The translations under genes and the position numbers were made by a program. A DNA stretch of 64,000 bases from an uncultured Clostridia bacterium (GTDB taxonomy: Bacteria; Bacillota; Clostridia; Monoglobales; Monoglobaceae), in the NCBI GenBank assembly GCA_947625905.1, contig CANQQJ010000011.1, positions 22,669 to 86,668 of the forward strand, written 5' to 3'. This document shows positions 45,140-55,496 of this stretch, piece by piece; position 1 is the first letter of the stretch, and the number at the start of each line of letters is the position of its first letter. Under the pieces are notes generated by a model. The model was not told the DNA's origin. It did no database searches and saw only the letters and a program-made list of their open reading frames with translations.

Positions 45140-46235
45140 CAGCTCGGGAAAGGCGTATTATTTCGACCCCTGCGGCATGAAGCTGTCGATCGGAACGATG
45201 GTCGTTGTGGAGACGGCGCGCGGAGTCGAGATGGGCAAAGTGTCGATACCCAACCGCGAGGTGCCCGATAAGGACATAAAAGCGCCGCTTAAAAAATTGC
45301 TGCGCGTCGCGAATGACGCGGACAAGCAGCAGGCGGAAGAAAACAAGATCAAAGAAAAAGAGGCGCGCGTGATCGCGGTTGATCTGATACGGCGCCACGG
45401 GCTCGACATGAAACTGATCGACGTTGAATACACCTTTGACCGCAGCAAGATCTTGTTTTATTTCACGGCGGACGGCCGCGTTGACTTCCGCGAGCTTGTC
45501 AAGTCGCTTGCGGGGGTCTTCAGGACCAGGATCGAGCTGCGCCAGATAGGCGTGCGCGACGAGGCGCGCCAGATCGGCAGTATCGGCATCTGCGGCAGAT
45601 TTCTGTGCTGCAGCACTTTTCTGGATGATTTCCGTCCCGTGTCGATCAAAATGGCCAAGGAGCAGGGCCTGTCGCTCAACCCGACAAAGATCTCGGGCGT
45701 ATGCGGCAGACTGATGTGCTGCCTCCAGTATGAGCAGGCGGCGTATGACGACGCTCTTAAGACCATGCCCCACAAGGGCGTGGCCGTCGAAACGCCCGAA
45801 GGCAGAGGCACAGTGGCCGACACCAACACCTTAAAGCAGCTGGTCTACGTCAAGATGGACGGCGAGGAAGGCCACAAATACGAGATATACAAACCCGGCG
45901 AATTTAATATCGTCGGAAAGGAGCCCACGGTCTCGCTGGACGAGGTAAGGGAAAAACGCGCGAGAGAGGCCAAAGAAAAAGAGGCCGAAAACATGATACC
46001 CTACTCGGTTTCGGCGATCGCCGAGGAACCCGAGGAGCCCGAAAAGCCCCAAGAACCCGAGGAGAAAAAGCCCGCAAGGAACCGCCGCAGACGCGGAGGA
46101 AAGCGGAACGCGGCTCAGCCGAAGGAACGGGAACAGACCGAGGAGACAAACTCCGCCGCGGCCCCGAAGCGAAACAGACGGAATCGCGGCGGCAATAAAA
46201 AGAAGCCCGCCAAAGGCGGATACACAAACCAGTAA
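45111..46235 (+). CDS. ricT: PSP1-domain regulatory factor RicT (YaaT)
   Basis: 374 residues overlapping holB by 29 bases. The PSP1 core starts 'MVEIIGVRFNSSGKAYYFDP' and contains the cysteine motifs 'GICGRFLCCSTF' and 'GVCGRLMCCLQYE', which in Bacillus RicT bind an Fe-S cluster with its partners RicA/RicF and promote RNase Y-dependent mRNA maturation. The C-terminal 80 residues are a Glu/Pro stretch followed by an Arg/Asn/Gly-rich basic tail ('RNRRRRGGKRN', 'KRNRRNRGGNKKK'), likely to touch RNA. The next gene begins one base after its stop. Confidence 0.92.
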   Translation: MVEIIGVRFNSSGKAYYFDPCGMKLSIGTMVVVETARGVEMGKVSIPNREVPDKDIKAPLKKLLRVANDADKQQAEENKIKEKEARVIAVDLIRRHGLDMKLIDVEYTFDRSKILFYFTADGRVDFRELVKSLAGVFRTRIELRQIGVRDEARQIGSIGICGRFLCCSTFLDDFRPVSIKMAKEQGLSLNPTKISGVCGRLMCCLQYEQAAYDDALKTMPHKGVAVETPEGRGTVADTNTLKQLVYVKMDGEEGHKYEIYKPGEFNIVGKEPTVSLDEVREKRAREAKEKEAENMIPYSVSAIAEEPEEPEKPQEPEEKKPARNRRRRGGKRNAAQPKEREQTEETNSAAAPKRNRRNRGGNKKKPAKGGYTNQ

Positions 46236-46236
46236 T

Positions 46237-46986
46237 ATGCGGAGATTTTTTACCGAGCCCGAAAACATAGACAAAAAAACGGGCGTTATAACCATAAACG
46301 AGGACGCGGCTCATATTTCGAGAGTGCTGCGAATGGAGCCGGGGGACATGATACTCGTGTTCGACGGCAGCGGCGCCGAGTACGAGGCCGAGATAACCGT
46401 TATCTCAGGCTCCGGGATACGCGCGGAAATAAGAGCCGAAAAAGATTCCGAATACGAGCCGAAAATTAAAGTCACGCTGTTTCAGGGCATTCCGAAGTCG
46501 GGCAAGCTCGAGACTATCGTCCAAAAGGCGGTGGAGCTCGGGGCGGTGAGGATCGTGCCGTACCGCGCCGACCGCTCGGTGGCGAAGATCCCGGAAGGCC
46601 CGAAGGGAGAGCAGAAGATCGCGAGGCTGGGTAAAATCGCGCGCGAGGCCGCCAAGCAGTGTGGACGGGGTCTGATACCCGAGGTCGCGGGCGCTGTTTC
46701 GCTGAGCGGGATGCTCGGCATGATAAAAGAGCTCGACGCGGCGGTCATGCTGTACGAGGAGCTGGGCCACGCGGGAGAAAAAAACCTCAAAGACATTCTG
46801 AGCCGCAAGGCTGAAACGATAGGCGTTATCATAGGTCCCGAGGGCGGTTTCTCAGCCAAAGAAGCGGAAGCGCTCACAAAGCTTGACAACGTTTTCGCGG
46901 CGGGACTGGGGCCTCGGATACTCAGGACAGAGACAGCGGGAATAGCCGCTCTCTCAATAATTATGTACGAAAAAGACGAGATATAA
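46237..46986 (+). CDS. rsmE: 16S rRNA (uracil(1498)-N3)-methyltransferase
   Basis: Methylates U1498 of 16S rRNA in the decoding centre. 249 residues with the SPOUT (trefoil knot) fold: an N-terminal PUA-like region ('HISRVLRMEPGDMILVFDG'), then 'QGIPKSGKLETIVQKAVELG', 'REAAKQCGRG', 'IGPEGGFSAKEAEAL' and 'LGPRILRTETAGIAAL', the last two forming the AdoMet knot. It starts one base after ricT and is part of the same run of genes. Confidence 0.95.
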   Translation: MRRFFTEPENIDKKTGVITINEDAAHISRVLRMEPGDMILVFDGSGAEYEAEITVISGSGIRAEIRAEKDSEYEPKIKVTLFQGIPKSGKLETIVQKAVELGAVRIVPYRADRSVAKIPEGPKGEQKIARLGKIAREAAKQCGRGLIPEVAGAVSLSGMLGMIKELDAAVMLYEELGHAGEKNLKDILSRKAETIGVIIGPEGGFSAKEAEALTKLDNVFAAGLGPRILRTETAGIAALSIIMYEKDEI

Positions 46987-47005
46987 AACTAAAGGAGAAA
47001 CGACA

Positions 47006-47512
47006 ATGGCAAACAAGAAAAAGAAAAAACAGGCCGCTAAAAAGACCGACTATGTTAACGAAAAAGACGTCAAGGCCGAAAAACTGACCAACTGGTACAT
47101 GATAAACCTGAGCTTCGGCGTGCTGGCGATTATCGCTCTTTTGATACTCAGAAAGCTTTACCGCACGCAGTCGACCCTGCTTTATATGCAGCCCGCGGCG
47201 TGGATCATTACCGCGCTATTCGCCGCGGCGGCGATAGTTATATTCGTTTTGGGCAAGTGCGGCGTGATCAAAAACTTCGGCCGCGCCCGCAACTATTCGA
47301 TATTTATGCTGTTCTGCGCGCTGGGCGGACTGTGGCTGGCACTCTACAACAAGCTGAGAATACCGCTCGAGAAGGTCGTTCAGGTCATAACGCGCAACCC
47401 CGGTCAGGCGGTTTCGTCCTACTGGAACATATACCTTTTGATGATCGCGGTCATCGCGTACTTGATAGGCGCGTTTATTTATTATGTCATCAGACTTTAC
47501 AAACTTAAATAA
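47006..47512 (+). CDS. Small integral membrane protein, function unknown
   Basis: 168 residues: a Lys-rich cytoplasmic start ('MANKKKKKQAAKKTDYVNEK') followed by four hydrophobic segments ('MINLSFGVLAIIALLIL', 'AAWIITALFAAAAIVIF', 'YSIFMLFCALGGLWLAL', 'YLLMIAVIAYLIGAFIYYVI'). No family is recognised. AAAGGAG lies upstream of the ATG. It overlaps the next gene by 29 bases, so the two are likely made together. Confidence 0.8.
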   Translation: MANKKKKKQAAKKTDYVNEKDVKAEKLTNWYMINLSFGVLAIIALLILRKLYRTQSTLLYMQPAAWIITALFAAAAIVIFVLGKCGVIKNFGRARNYSIFMLFCALGGLWLALYNKLRIPLEKVVQVITRNPGQAVSSYWNIYLLMIAVIAYLIGAFIYYVIRLYKLK

Positions 47513-48401
47513 TCCGCTCTCAAGCTGCCGTCTTTGTCCGCGCGAGTGCGGAGCCGACCGAGCAAACGGCAAAGCGGGCTTTTGCGGGCAGGGCGATAAG
47601 ATAAAGATAGCCAGATGCGCGCCCCACTATTGGGAGGAACCGTGCATATCGGGAGACAAAGGCTCGGGAGCTGTGTTTTTTTCGGGCTGCACCCTGGGCT
47701 GCGTTTACTGCCAGAACCGAGACATCAGCCGCGGCGGCAAAGGCTTTGAGATAACCGCCGAGGATCTGGCTGATAAAATGCTGGGCCTTGAGCGGCTCGG
47801 CTGCCACAACATAAATCTTGTGACGCCGACCCAGCACCTGCCCGGAATAATTCGGGCGCTTGACATCGCGAAGTCGAAAGGCCTGAGCGTTCCGATCGTG
47901 TATAACTGTGGCGGATACGAGAAGCCCGAAACGCTGCGCCTGCTTGAAAATTACGTCGACGTGTATCTTCCCGATTTTAAATACATATCGGGAAAGGCCG
48001 CCGAAAAATATTCCGCGGCGCGGGACTATCCGGAGCGCGCAAAGCCGGCGATAGCCGAAATGATAAGACAGACCGGCCGCTGCGTCTTTGACGGCGGCGG
48101 AATAATCAAGAGCGGCGTTATAGTCAGGCACCTTATGCTTCCCGGCATGATGTTTGAGAGCAAAAAAATTATTGATTATTTATACAATACGTATAAAAAC
48201 GACATTTATATCAGTCTCATGAGCCAGTACACCGTGATGCCGGGGCTCGGCGAAAAATTCCCCGAGCTTGACCGCGGCCTGAACCGCGCCCACTATGAGG
48301 CGCTGGTCGACTACTGCGCGGACCTGGGGATCGAAAACATGTATATCCAGCAGCGGGGCGCGGCCGACAGCGCCTATATACCCGAATTTTACGGAGAATA
48401 A
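47484..48401 (+). CDS. Radical SAM protein, PflX/COG1313-like
   Basis: 305 residues with an N-terminal Cys cluster ('CRLCPRECGADR', 'KAGFCGQGD') followed by the radical SAM motif CxxxCxxC in 'FFSGCTLGCVYCQN'. Later landmarks are 'NINLVTPTQHLPGIIRAL', 'PIVYNCGGYE', 'YLPDFKYIS' and 'LPGMMFESKKIIDYL'. This matches the uncharacterised group related to pyruvate formate-lyase activating enzyme. An AdoMet-derived radical acting on a protein or small-molecule substrate is expected; the target is unknown and no glycyl-radical enzyme is encoded nearby. Confidence 0.87.
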   Translation: MSSDFTNLNNPLSSCRLCPRECGADRANGKAGFCGQGDKIKIARCAPHYWEEPCISGDKGSGAVFFSGCTLGCVYCQNRDISRGGKGFEITAEDLADKMLGLERLGCHNINLVTPTQHLPGIIRALDIAKSKGLSVPIVYNCGGYEKPETLRLLENYVDVYLPDFKYISGKAAEKYSAARDYPERAKPAIAEMIRQTGRCVFDGGGIIKSGVIVRHLMLPGMMFESKKIIDYLYNTYKNDIYISLMSQYTVMPGLGEKFPELDRGLNRAHYEALVDYCADLGIENMYIQQRGAADSAYIPEFYGE

Positions 48402-48415
48402 AAGGGGGATTTTTA

Positions 48416-49504
48416 ATGAAAACCTACACAAACGAGCAGTACGAGGCGCTTAAACGCGAAATCGAGGGCATAAACTTCGCCGAGGTGAAGCTTGAGAACG
48501 AGTGCGAGGAGCGCGTGTGCGGCGACCTGAACCTTTGGGACGGCCGCAACACCGTCTTGGGCTACGCCGACGTTTCGTGGTCCAGCAGCGACCCCGGATC
48601 TGTCTCGACCTCGGGCGCGGTCATATGTATGCCCGAGCAGAAAAATGTCACCATAACCGCGCATTTTTCATATCAGGACTATCCGGATATTGAGATCGAC
48701 AAGAGCTTTGAACTGACCGTACTGAAAGGCAGCGGCAAAAGACAGGAAAGCGGCAAAACCAAGATCGACCGCAAAGGCAGACCGGCGCTTTTTGTTATCG
48801 GCGACTCGACCGCAAGCCCATATCCCCACTCGGGCGAGAACAACCGCTTTCCGCAGACCGGCTGGGCGCAGTATTTTGACAAGTATTTCGACGAAAGCAA
48901 GATCCTGGTTCTCGACATCGCCATGAGCGGCAGGAGCGCCAAGAGCTACATGACCGAGGACAACTTCAAGCTGTTTAAGTCAAACATAACAAAGGGCGAC
49001 TTTATGATAATCCAGTTCGGCCACAACGACTCAAAGGAGCAGGACAAGAACCGCTACGCCCCGGCAAGCGGCTCGATAAATGACGAGGGCTCCTATAAAA
49101 ATCTTTTGAGCAAATACATAGAGATCGCACGCGGCGCGGGCGCGACGCCGATAATCGCCACGTCGGTCAGCCGCAGAAAGCTGTCGGACGACAGCCTCGA
49201 GGAATACGTGAACGCCGCAAAGGAACTGGGCGCTGAGCTGGGCCTCCCGGTGCTGGACGTGTACGCCCGCGTCAACGGCTGGATACGCGAGGTCGGACTT
49301 GAGGAAGCCAAGTCGCTCTATAAGATAATAAAGCCCCATGACCCAAGGTTCATGTATGACCCGGAATTTTTGAACTCTCAGTTCTACGAGCGCGGCGACA
49401 ACGACGACACGCATCTCAATATTTTCGGCGCCGACAAGATCGCGGGCTGGGTAGCGGACGAGATCAGGCTCCGCGTGCCCGAACTGAAAAAATATTTGAA
49501 ATAA
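48416..49504 (+). CDS. SGNH hydrolase with N-terminal Ig-like domain, CE12-like esterase
   Basis: 362 residues. An N-terminal region ending in 'VSWSSSDPGSVSTSGAV' resembles the atrophied bacterial Ig (aBig2-type) domain. Then follows a CE12-like SGNH domain with 'LFVIGDSTASPY' (Ser131), 'MSGRSAKSY', 'IQFGHND' and 'DDTHLNIFGA', the full catalytic and oxyanion set. No signal peptide or membrane segment is seen, which is odd for a protein with an Ig-like domain. Deacetylation of rhamnogalacturonan-type oligomers is the likely role. It is unlinked to the main pectin cluster but may act with the esterase at 6028. GGGGGA precedes the ATG. Confidence 0.82.
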   Translation: MKTYTNEQYEALKREIEGINFAEVKLENECEERVCGDLNLWDGRNTVLGYADVSWSSSDPGSVSTSGAVICMPEQKNVTITAHFSYQDYPDIEIDKSFELTVLKGSGKRQESGKTKIDRKGRPALFVIGDSTASPYPHSGENNRFPQTGWAQYFDKYFDESKILVLDIAMSGRSAKSYMTEDNFKLFKSNITKGDFMIIQFGHNDSKEQDKNRYAPASGSINDEGSYKNLLSKYIEIARGAGATPIIATSVSRRKLSDDSLEEYVNAAKELGAELGLPVLDVYARVNGWIREVGLEEAKSLYKIIKPHDPRFMYDPEFLNSQFYERGDNDDTHLNIFGADKIAGWVADEIRLRVPELKKYLK

Positions 49505-49518
49505 TTTACGTTTAAATA

Positions 49519-49547
49519 TTGACAAATCGCGTATTTTTTGAGATAAT
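49519..49547 (+). promoter_or_regulatory. Promoter P1 of the ATP synthase operon
   Basis: Consensus TTGACA, a 17-base spacer and GATAAT, about 130 bases before atpB. Confidence 0.75.
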
Positions 49548-49560
49548 ACAAAAGGTAATT

Positions 49561-49569
49561 TGATATAAT
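49561..49569 (+). promoter_or_regulatory. Possible promoter P2 (extended -10) of the ATP synthase operon
   Basis: TGATATAAT is a perfect extended -10 without a good -35, 22 bases after P1. It would give a leader of about 100 bases. Confidence 0.45.
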
Positions 49570-49601
49570 GTCAAAATATCGGGATAGGCATTAAAAATTC
49601 G

Positions 49602-49639
49602 GAGAAAATCAATGATGATTCCCCATCTGAGGTTTTCTC
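49602..49639 (+). promoter_or_regulatory. Hairpin in the ATP synthase operon leader
   Basis: GAGAAAA pairs with TTTTCTC, with inner TCA/TGA and GAT/ATC pairs, and TTTTAAATTGTTT follows. It looks like an attenuator, or an mRNA structure over the possible leader ORF at 49612. Folding is by eye. Confidence 0.45.
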
Positions 49640-49692
49640 TTTTAAATTGTTTATGCTTAAGCTTTAGGAGGCGAGGCAAGTGGAAGGCATAG
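49612..49692 (+). CDS. Possible 26-residue leader ORF overlapping the atpB start
   Basis: ATG at 49612 has GGAG seven bases upstream and encodes MMIPHLRFSLLNCLCLSFRR followed by RGKWKA. Its TAG lies 10 bases inside atpB, in another frame, so its translation would run through the atpB ribosome binding site and could couple the two. There is no homology support, and composition alone cannot prove it is translated. Confidence 0.3.
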   Translation: MMIPHLRFSLLNCLCLSFRRRGKWKA

Positions 49693-50372
49693 CGTCCGAA
49701 ATGTACGAAATGCTTAACGAGACAAAGACCGCGTTCACCGTCCCCGTATTCGGGGGGATACCCATTCCGCAGTCGGTTGTGGTGACATGGGGCATTATGG
49801 CGGTGATCGTGATTTTCTGCGCGATCTTCACGCGGAGCTTTGATCTGCTGCCCGGCAGGATGCAGACGGCGATCGAGATGTTCGTCGGCTGGATATACAA
49901 TTTCTTTACGGGCATACTGGGCGAAAAAGGCAGGAAATATATTCCATACTTAGGCACGGTGCTGATATATATCGGCTGTGCCAACATAGTCGGCCTGTTC
50001 GGACTGACGCCGCCCACCAAAGACTTAAACGTGACGGCGGGTCTGGCGATCATGAGCATAGTGCTGGTCGAGGCCGCGGGCATACGCGCCAAAGGTATGC
50101 GCGGCTGGCTCAGGGACTTTAAGAGCCCGATGCCCGTTATGCTGCCTTTTAACATACTCGAGATAATAATAAAGCCGCTGTCGCTGTGCATGCGACTTTT
50201 CGGAAACGTGCTGGGCGCTTTTGTCATTATGGAGCTCATCAAGGCGGTCGTGCCAATGATAGTGCCGCTGCCGTTCAGCTTTTACTTCGACATATTCGAC
50301 GGCCTGCTTCAGGCCTATGTGTTTGTGTTCCTGACCTCGCTGTATATCAGCGAGGCAATGGACGCCGAATAA
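49680..50372 (+). CDS. atpB: ATP synthase F0 subunit a
   Basis: 230 residues, the membrane stator half-channel for the coupling ion. The conserved 'NILEIIIKPLSLCMRLFGNV' carries the essential arginine facing the c ring, and 'VFVFLTSLYISEAMD' is the typical end. It starts at a GTG with AGGAGG eight bases upstream. No atpI precedes it. It is the first gene of the operon a-c-b-(delta-alpha)-gamma-beta-epsilon. Confidence 0.95.
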   Translation: MEGIASEMYEMLNETKTAFTVPVFGGIPIPQSVVVTWGIMAVIVIFCAIFTRSFDLLPGRMQTAIEMFVGWIYNFFTGILGEKGRKYIPYLGTVLIYIGCANIVGLFGLTPPTKDLNVTAGLAIMSIVLVEAAGIRAKGMRGWLRDFKSPMPVMLPFNILEIIIKPLSLCMRLFGNVLGAFVIMELIKAVVPMIVPLPFSFYFDIFDGLLQAYVFVFLTSLYISEAMDAE

Positions 50373-50433
50373 AAAAATCCAAAAATAATTATAGCAAAAT
50401 ATATTACAAAGATATTCAAAGGAGATGCATATT

Positions 50434-50658
50434 ATGGGAGCATTAATAGCAGTCGGTGCCGGTATCGCGGCGCTCACAGGACTTGGCGCGGGCATAGGCA
50501 TAGGCATAGCGACGTCAAAGGCGGCGGAGGCTATCGCAAGACAGCCCGAGGCTAAAGGCGAGATAAACAAAACGCTGCTGCTGGGCTGCGCTCTGGCCGA
50601 AGCGACCGCTATATACGGCTTCGTTATCGCGATTATGATAATTCTGTTTTTGAAATAA
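50434..50658 (+). CDS. atpE: ATP synthase F0 subunit c
   Basis: 74 residues forming a two-helix hairpin of the rotor ring. I use the ATG at 50434 because the ATG nine bases earlier touches the AAAGGAG site. The loop 'ARQPEAKGEI' and the ion-binding 'ALAEATAIYGFVIAI' with the carboxylate Glu are clear. The Thr and Tyr after Glu resemble sodium-type c subunits, but the helix-1 glutamine expected there is Ile ('GIGIGIATSKAAE'). The coupling ion is therefore ambiguous. Confidence 0.95.
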   Translation: MGALIAVGAGIAALTGLGAGIGIGIATSKAAEAIARQPEAKGEINKTLLLGCALAEATAIYGFVIAIMIILFLK

Positions 50659-50693
50659 GAATCATAAATCAAGTGTAACGGAGGTCGATATAG

Positions 50694-51173
50694 ATGCTTA
50701 ATTTAAACTGGAACATAATCTGGACCTTTGTGAACATTATCGTCCTGTTTCTTTTGCTGCGCATATTTTTGTTTAAGCCCGTTATGAAAATTTTGGACAA
50801 GCGCGCGGATGAGATAAAAAAGACAATGGACGACGCGGACGCGGCAAAGCGCGAGGCTTCGGAGCTTAAAGCGAAATACTCCGAGGACCTTAGAGCCGCG
50901 GGAACGCGGGCCGACGCGATAATCAAAGAGGCGACCGACAACGCGAAGATCCAGAGAGAGAAAATACTCGACAAGGCGAAAAAGGACGCCGACAACATAA
51001 TCAAGAACGCCGAAAAGCAGACCGAGCTCGATCGGCAGCAGGCGATGAAGGAGATGCGCTCCCAGATCGCGGACGTCGCGCTCAAGGCTGCCCACAAGGC
51101 GATGGAAAGCGGCGACATTTCCGAAAGCTCGATCGGCAGCTTTTTGAGACAGGTAGGTGAGAGCGATGATTAA
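50694..51173 (+). CDS. atpF: ATP synthase F0 subunit b
   Basis: 159 residues, the peripheral stalk. One N-terminal membrane helix ('[20 protein letters not shown]') is followed by a long charged coiled coil rich in Ala, Lys and Glu with '[20 protein letters not shown]'. GGAGG is well placed before the ATG. Its stop overlaps the start of the next gene by 8 bases. It is not fused to delta, unlike the mycobacterial b-delta protein. Confidence 0.95.
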   Translation: MLNLNWNIIWTFVNIIVLFLLLRIFLFKPVMKILDKRADEIKKTMDDADAAKREASELKAKYSEDLRAAGTRADAIIKEATDNAKIQREKILDKAKKDADNIIKNAEKQTELDRQQAMKEMRSQIADVALKAAHKAMESGDISESSIGSFLRQVGESDD

Positions 51174-53196
51174 GGTCACGAAAACCGCCATGAACTACGG
51201 CGAGGCCTTGTTCGACATCTGCCCGTACCTTGACGACAGCGACTTCGCGCCCCTTGAGTCAAAGGAGCTGCGCGAGGTTCTGAGAAATCCCGCGATCAGC
51301 CGCGCCCACAAGAGCGCGGCGATCGACAAGCTGTTTAAAAACGGGTTTGAGAACATAATCCGCGAGATCTGCGTGAACGGGGACATGGACGTTTTCGACT
51401 CGCTCAAGGACGCTTACAAATCGGTGCGCAACCGCCGCAACTCGGTGGTCGAGGCGACGCTGGAGCACGCCGACCCGCTTTCGGAGCGTGATATCGAGGA
51501 CGTTAAAAGGACTATTCTGCGCAAGTACAAGGCCAAAAGCGTAAAGCTTGATCTTGTGGAAAACAAGAGCCTGATCAAGGGCTATCGGCTGACCGTCGGC
51601 GACAAGGTGTTCGACAACAGCGCTCTCAGAGCCCTTGAAAGGATGCGCAAAAAACTAAAGCGCAGCGAGGCTAAGAGCGCGGACGTGGTTTCGGTGCTCA
51701 AGGACGAGATCGACAGCTTTGAAAACGAGATGGCGATCGAGGACGTGGGAACCGTCTCCGAAATGGGCGACGGTATCGTTATTGTCCACGGTCTCAGCAA
51801 CGCCATGTACGGCGAGATGGTCATTTTCGAGACCGGAGTCAAGGGCATGGTCCAAGGCCTTGAGGAATTCACGGTGAGCTGCGTGCTTCTGGGCAGCGAT
51901 CACGGCCTTCATGAAGGCTCAAAGGTCAAGCGCTCGGGCAGGCGCGCGGGCGTGCCGGTCGGAAACGGCCTTATCGGCCGCGTTGTCAACGCCATAGGCG
52001 AGCCTATCGACGGCGGCGGCGAGATCGTGCAGGACGACTTTTATCCCATCGAGAGCCCGGCGCCCAGAGTTATAGACAGACAGCCGGTGTCCGTTCCCAT
52101 GGAAACCGGAATATTGACGATAGACAGTATGTTCCCTATCGGCAGGGGCCAGAGAGAGCTTATAATCGGCGACAGACAGACGGGAAAAACCGCCATCGCC
52201 ATTGACACCATAGTGAACCAAAAGGGCAAGAACGTGACATGCGTCTATGTGGCCATAGGCCAGAAGGCGTCGACCGTCGCAAAACTGGTCGGAGACCTCA
52301 ATAAAACCGGAGCCATGGACTATACCATCGTGGTTTCGGCTTCGGCCAGCGACCCGGCTTCGCTGCAGTATGTTGCGCCCTACGCGGGCACGGCCATGGC
52401 GGAGTATTTCATGCGCCGCGGCAGAGACGTGCTTATCGTGTACGACGATTTGTCAAAGCACGCTGTGGCGTACCGCGCTATGTCGCTGCTGCTCGAGCGT
52501 CCGCCCGGCAGAGAGGCGTACCCGGGCGACGTGTTCTACCTCCACTCGAGACTGCTTGAGCGCTCAAGCCGGCTGGACGAGGCTCACGGCGGCGGCTCGA
52601 TAACCGCCCTACCCATAATCGAGACCCAGGCGGGAGACGTTTCGGCGTATATCCCGACCAACGTTATCTCGATAACCGACGGTCAGATATTTCTCGAGAG
52701 CTCACTGTTCTTCGCGGGTATGCGTCCCGCGGTGAACGTGGGTCTGTCGGTCTCCAGAGTCGGCGGCGCGGCGCAGAGCAAGGCGATGAAAACCGCCGCG
52801 GGACACCTGCGCATAGACCTGGCGCAGTACCGCGAGATGGAGGTCTTTACCCAGTTCAGCTCCGACCTCGACCCGGCCACCAAAGAGCTGCTGGCGAGCG
52901 GAGACCGAATCATGGAGCTTTTGAAGCAGCCGCTTTTAAACCCGCTTTCGATGACGGCTCAGGTGCTGCTGCTTGTGGCAAGCAAGAAAAAAATGCTGCT
53001 CGATATCCCGATCGACAAGATCAAACAGTTCAGGGACGAGTTCCCCGACTTCGCCGCGCTGCGCGACTCGGGCCTCGTCACGTCGATCGAGGAAACGGGC
53101 GCACTATCGGACGAGGACGAGGACAGGATCGCCGAGCTGTGCAAAATGTTTATAGAGGAAAAATTCGGAGCGCCCGAGGGCGCGGAACAGGAGTAA
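51166..53196 (+). CDS. atpH-atpA: Fused ATP synthase delta-alpha subunit
   Basis: 676 residues in one frame, starting at ATG 51166 (GGTGAG upstream, overlapping atpF). Residues 1 to about 165 are a delta (OSCP) subunit: '[15 protein letters not shown]', '[20 protein letters not shown]' and the C-terminal '[20 protein letters not shown]'. The N-terminal helical domain is shorter than usual. After a basic linker (about 165-175) a full alpha subunit begins: '[20 protein letters not shown]', Walker A at about 335-342 ('GDRQTGKTA'), '[19 protein letters not shown]' and '[13 protein letters not shown]'. The total equals one delta plus one alpha. No good internal start with a ribosome binding site is visible. 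A single-base loss in the A6 at 51649-51654 would create a stop right after delta, so the reading should be verified. Confidence 0.9.
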   Translation: MIKVTKTAMNYGEALFDICPYLDDSDFAPLESKELREVLRNPAISRAHKSAAIDKLFKNGFENIIREICVNGDMDVFDSLKDAYKSVRNRRNSVVEATLEHADPLSERDIEDVKRTILRKYKAKSVKLDLVENKSLIKGYRLTVGDKVFDNSALRALERMRKKLKRSEAKSADVVSVLKDEIDSFENEMAIEDVGTVSEMGDGIVIVHGLSNAMYGEMVIFETGVKGMVQGLEEFTVSCVLLGSDHGLHEGSKVKRSGRRAGVPVGNGLIGRVVNAIGEPIDGGGEIVQDDFYPIESPAPRVIDRQPVSVPMETGILTIDSMFPIGRGQRELIIGDRQTGKTAIAIDTIVNQKGKNVTCVYVAIGQKASTVAKLVGDLNKTGAMDYTIVVSASASDPASLQYVAPYAGTAMAEYFMRRGRDVLIVYDDLSKHAVAYRAMSLLLERPPGREAYPGDVFYLHSRLLERSSRLDEAHGGGSITALPIIETQAGDVSAYIPTNVISITDGQIFLESSLFFAGMRPAVNVGLSVSRVGGAAQSKAMKTAAGHLRIDLAQYREMEVFTQFSSDLDPATKELLASGDRIMELLKQPLLNPLSMTAQVLLLVASKKKMLLDIPIDKIKQFRDEFPDFAALRDSGLVTSIEETGALSDEDEDRIAELCKMFIEEKFGAPEGAEQE

Positions 53197-53200
53197 TATA

Positions 53201-54085
53201 ATGCCGAATATACGCGAGATCAAGGGGCGCATGAAGAGCGTTAACGATATCATGAAGATAACCAACGCTATGTTTCTCATCGCCTCGTCGAAAATGAAGC
53301 AGGCAAAGAAAAAGCTCGACGACACCGAGCCGTATTTCTATACTCTTCAGGACACGATCGCGCATATTCTGAGGCACACGCCCCACACCAGCAACCCGTA
53401 TTTTCACCGCCGCGACGAGATCCCGAACGAAAAGCGCAAAAAAGGATTTATAATCATCAGCGGCGACAAGGGTATGGCGGGAGCGTACAACCATAACGTT
53501 TTGAAGCTGGCCGAGGACGAAATGGCAAAGGGCGGAGAGATCAAGCTGTTTATCATCGGTCAGGTGGGCAGAATGTACTTCGCGCGGAAAAAAATACCAT
53601 ACGAGGGATATTTCAGATACACCGCCCAGAATCCCACGCTCTACCGCGCGGAGGACATAGTGAATTTGATGCTGGATAAATTTATAAACGAGGAGCTTGA
53701 CGACGTGTACGTTGTGTACACCGTCGAGAGCGGCGGCGTTAAGGAAGAGGCCAAGGTGCTGCAGCTGCTGCCGTTCCGCAGAACCAAGTTCAGCGACCTA
53801 AAAAAAATGGGCGTGCATGACATACAGTCGGACGCGACGTTTGACCCGTCTCCCGAGGAAGTCATGATGAACCTGGTCCCCAGATACGCGAAGGGTATTC
53901 TGTACGGCGCGATGGTCGAGTCGTTCGCGGCGGAGCAGGCCGCCCGAATGAGAGCCATGGACTCGGCGACCAAGAGCGCGGGGGACATGATCAAAGACCT
54001 CAATCTGGCGTATAACCGCGCCCGCCAGGCCGCGATAACTCAGGAGATAACCGAGGTAGTCAGCGGCGCGAAGCACAAAAAATAG
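53201..54085 (+). CDS. atpG: ATP synthase F1 subunit gamma
   Basis: 294 residues, the central rotor shaft. The N-terminal helix 'IREIKGRMKSVNDIMKITNA' and C-terminal helix 'DLNLAYNRARQAAITQEITE' form the coiled coil; 'IIISGDKGMAGAYN' is the conserved Rossmann-like core. It starts four bases after the delta-alpha stop. Confidence 0.96.
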   Translation: MPNIREIKGRMKSVNDIMKITNAMFLIASSKMKQAKKKLDDTEPYFYTLQDTIAHILRHTPHTSNPYFHRRDEIPNEKRKKGFIIISGDKGMAGAYNHNVLKLAEDEMAKGGEIKLFIIGQVGRMYFARKKIPYEGYFRYTAQNPTLYRAEDIVNLMLDKFINEELDDVYVVYTVESGGVKEEAKVLQLLPFRRTKFSDLKKMGVHDIQSDATFDPSPEEVMMNLVPRYAKGILYGAMVESFAAEQAARMRAMDSATKSAGDMIKDLNLAYNRARQAAITQEITEVVSGAKHKK

Positions 54086-55483
<1,398 letters not shown>

Positions 55484-55496
55484 TCGGAGGCCCGAT

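Noticed and set aside
51157-51166. GTG at 51157 as the start of the fused delta-alpha gene
   Set aside because: It lies inside its own ribosome binding sequence (AGGTAGGTGAG); the ATG at 51166 is better placed.
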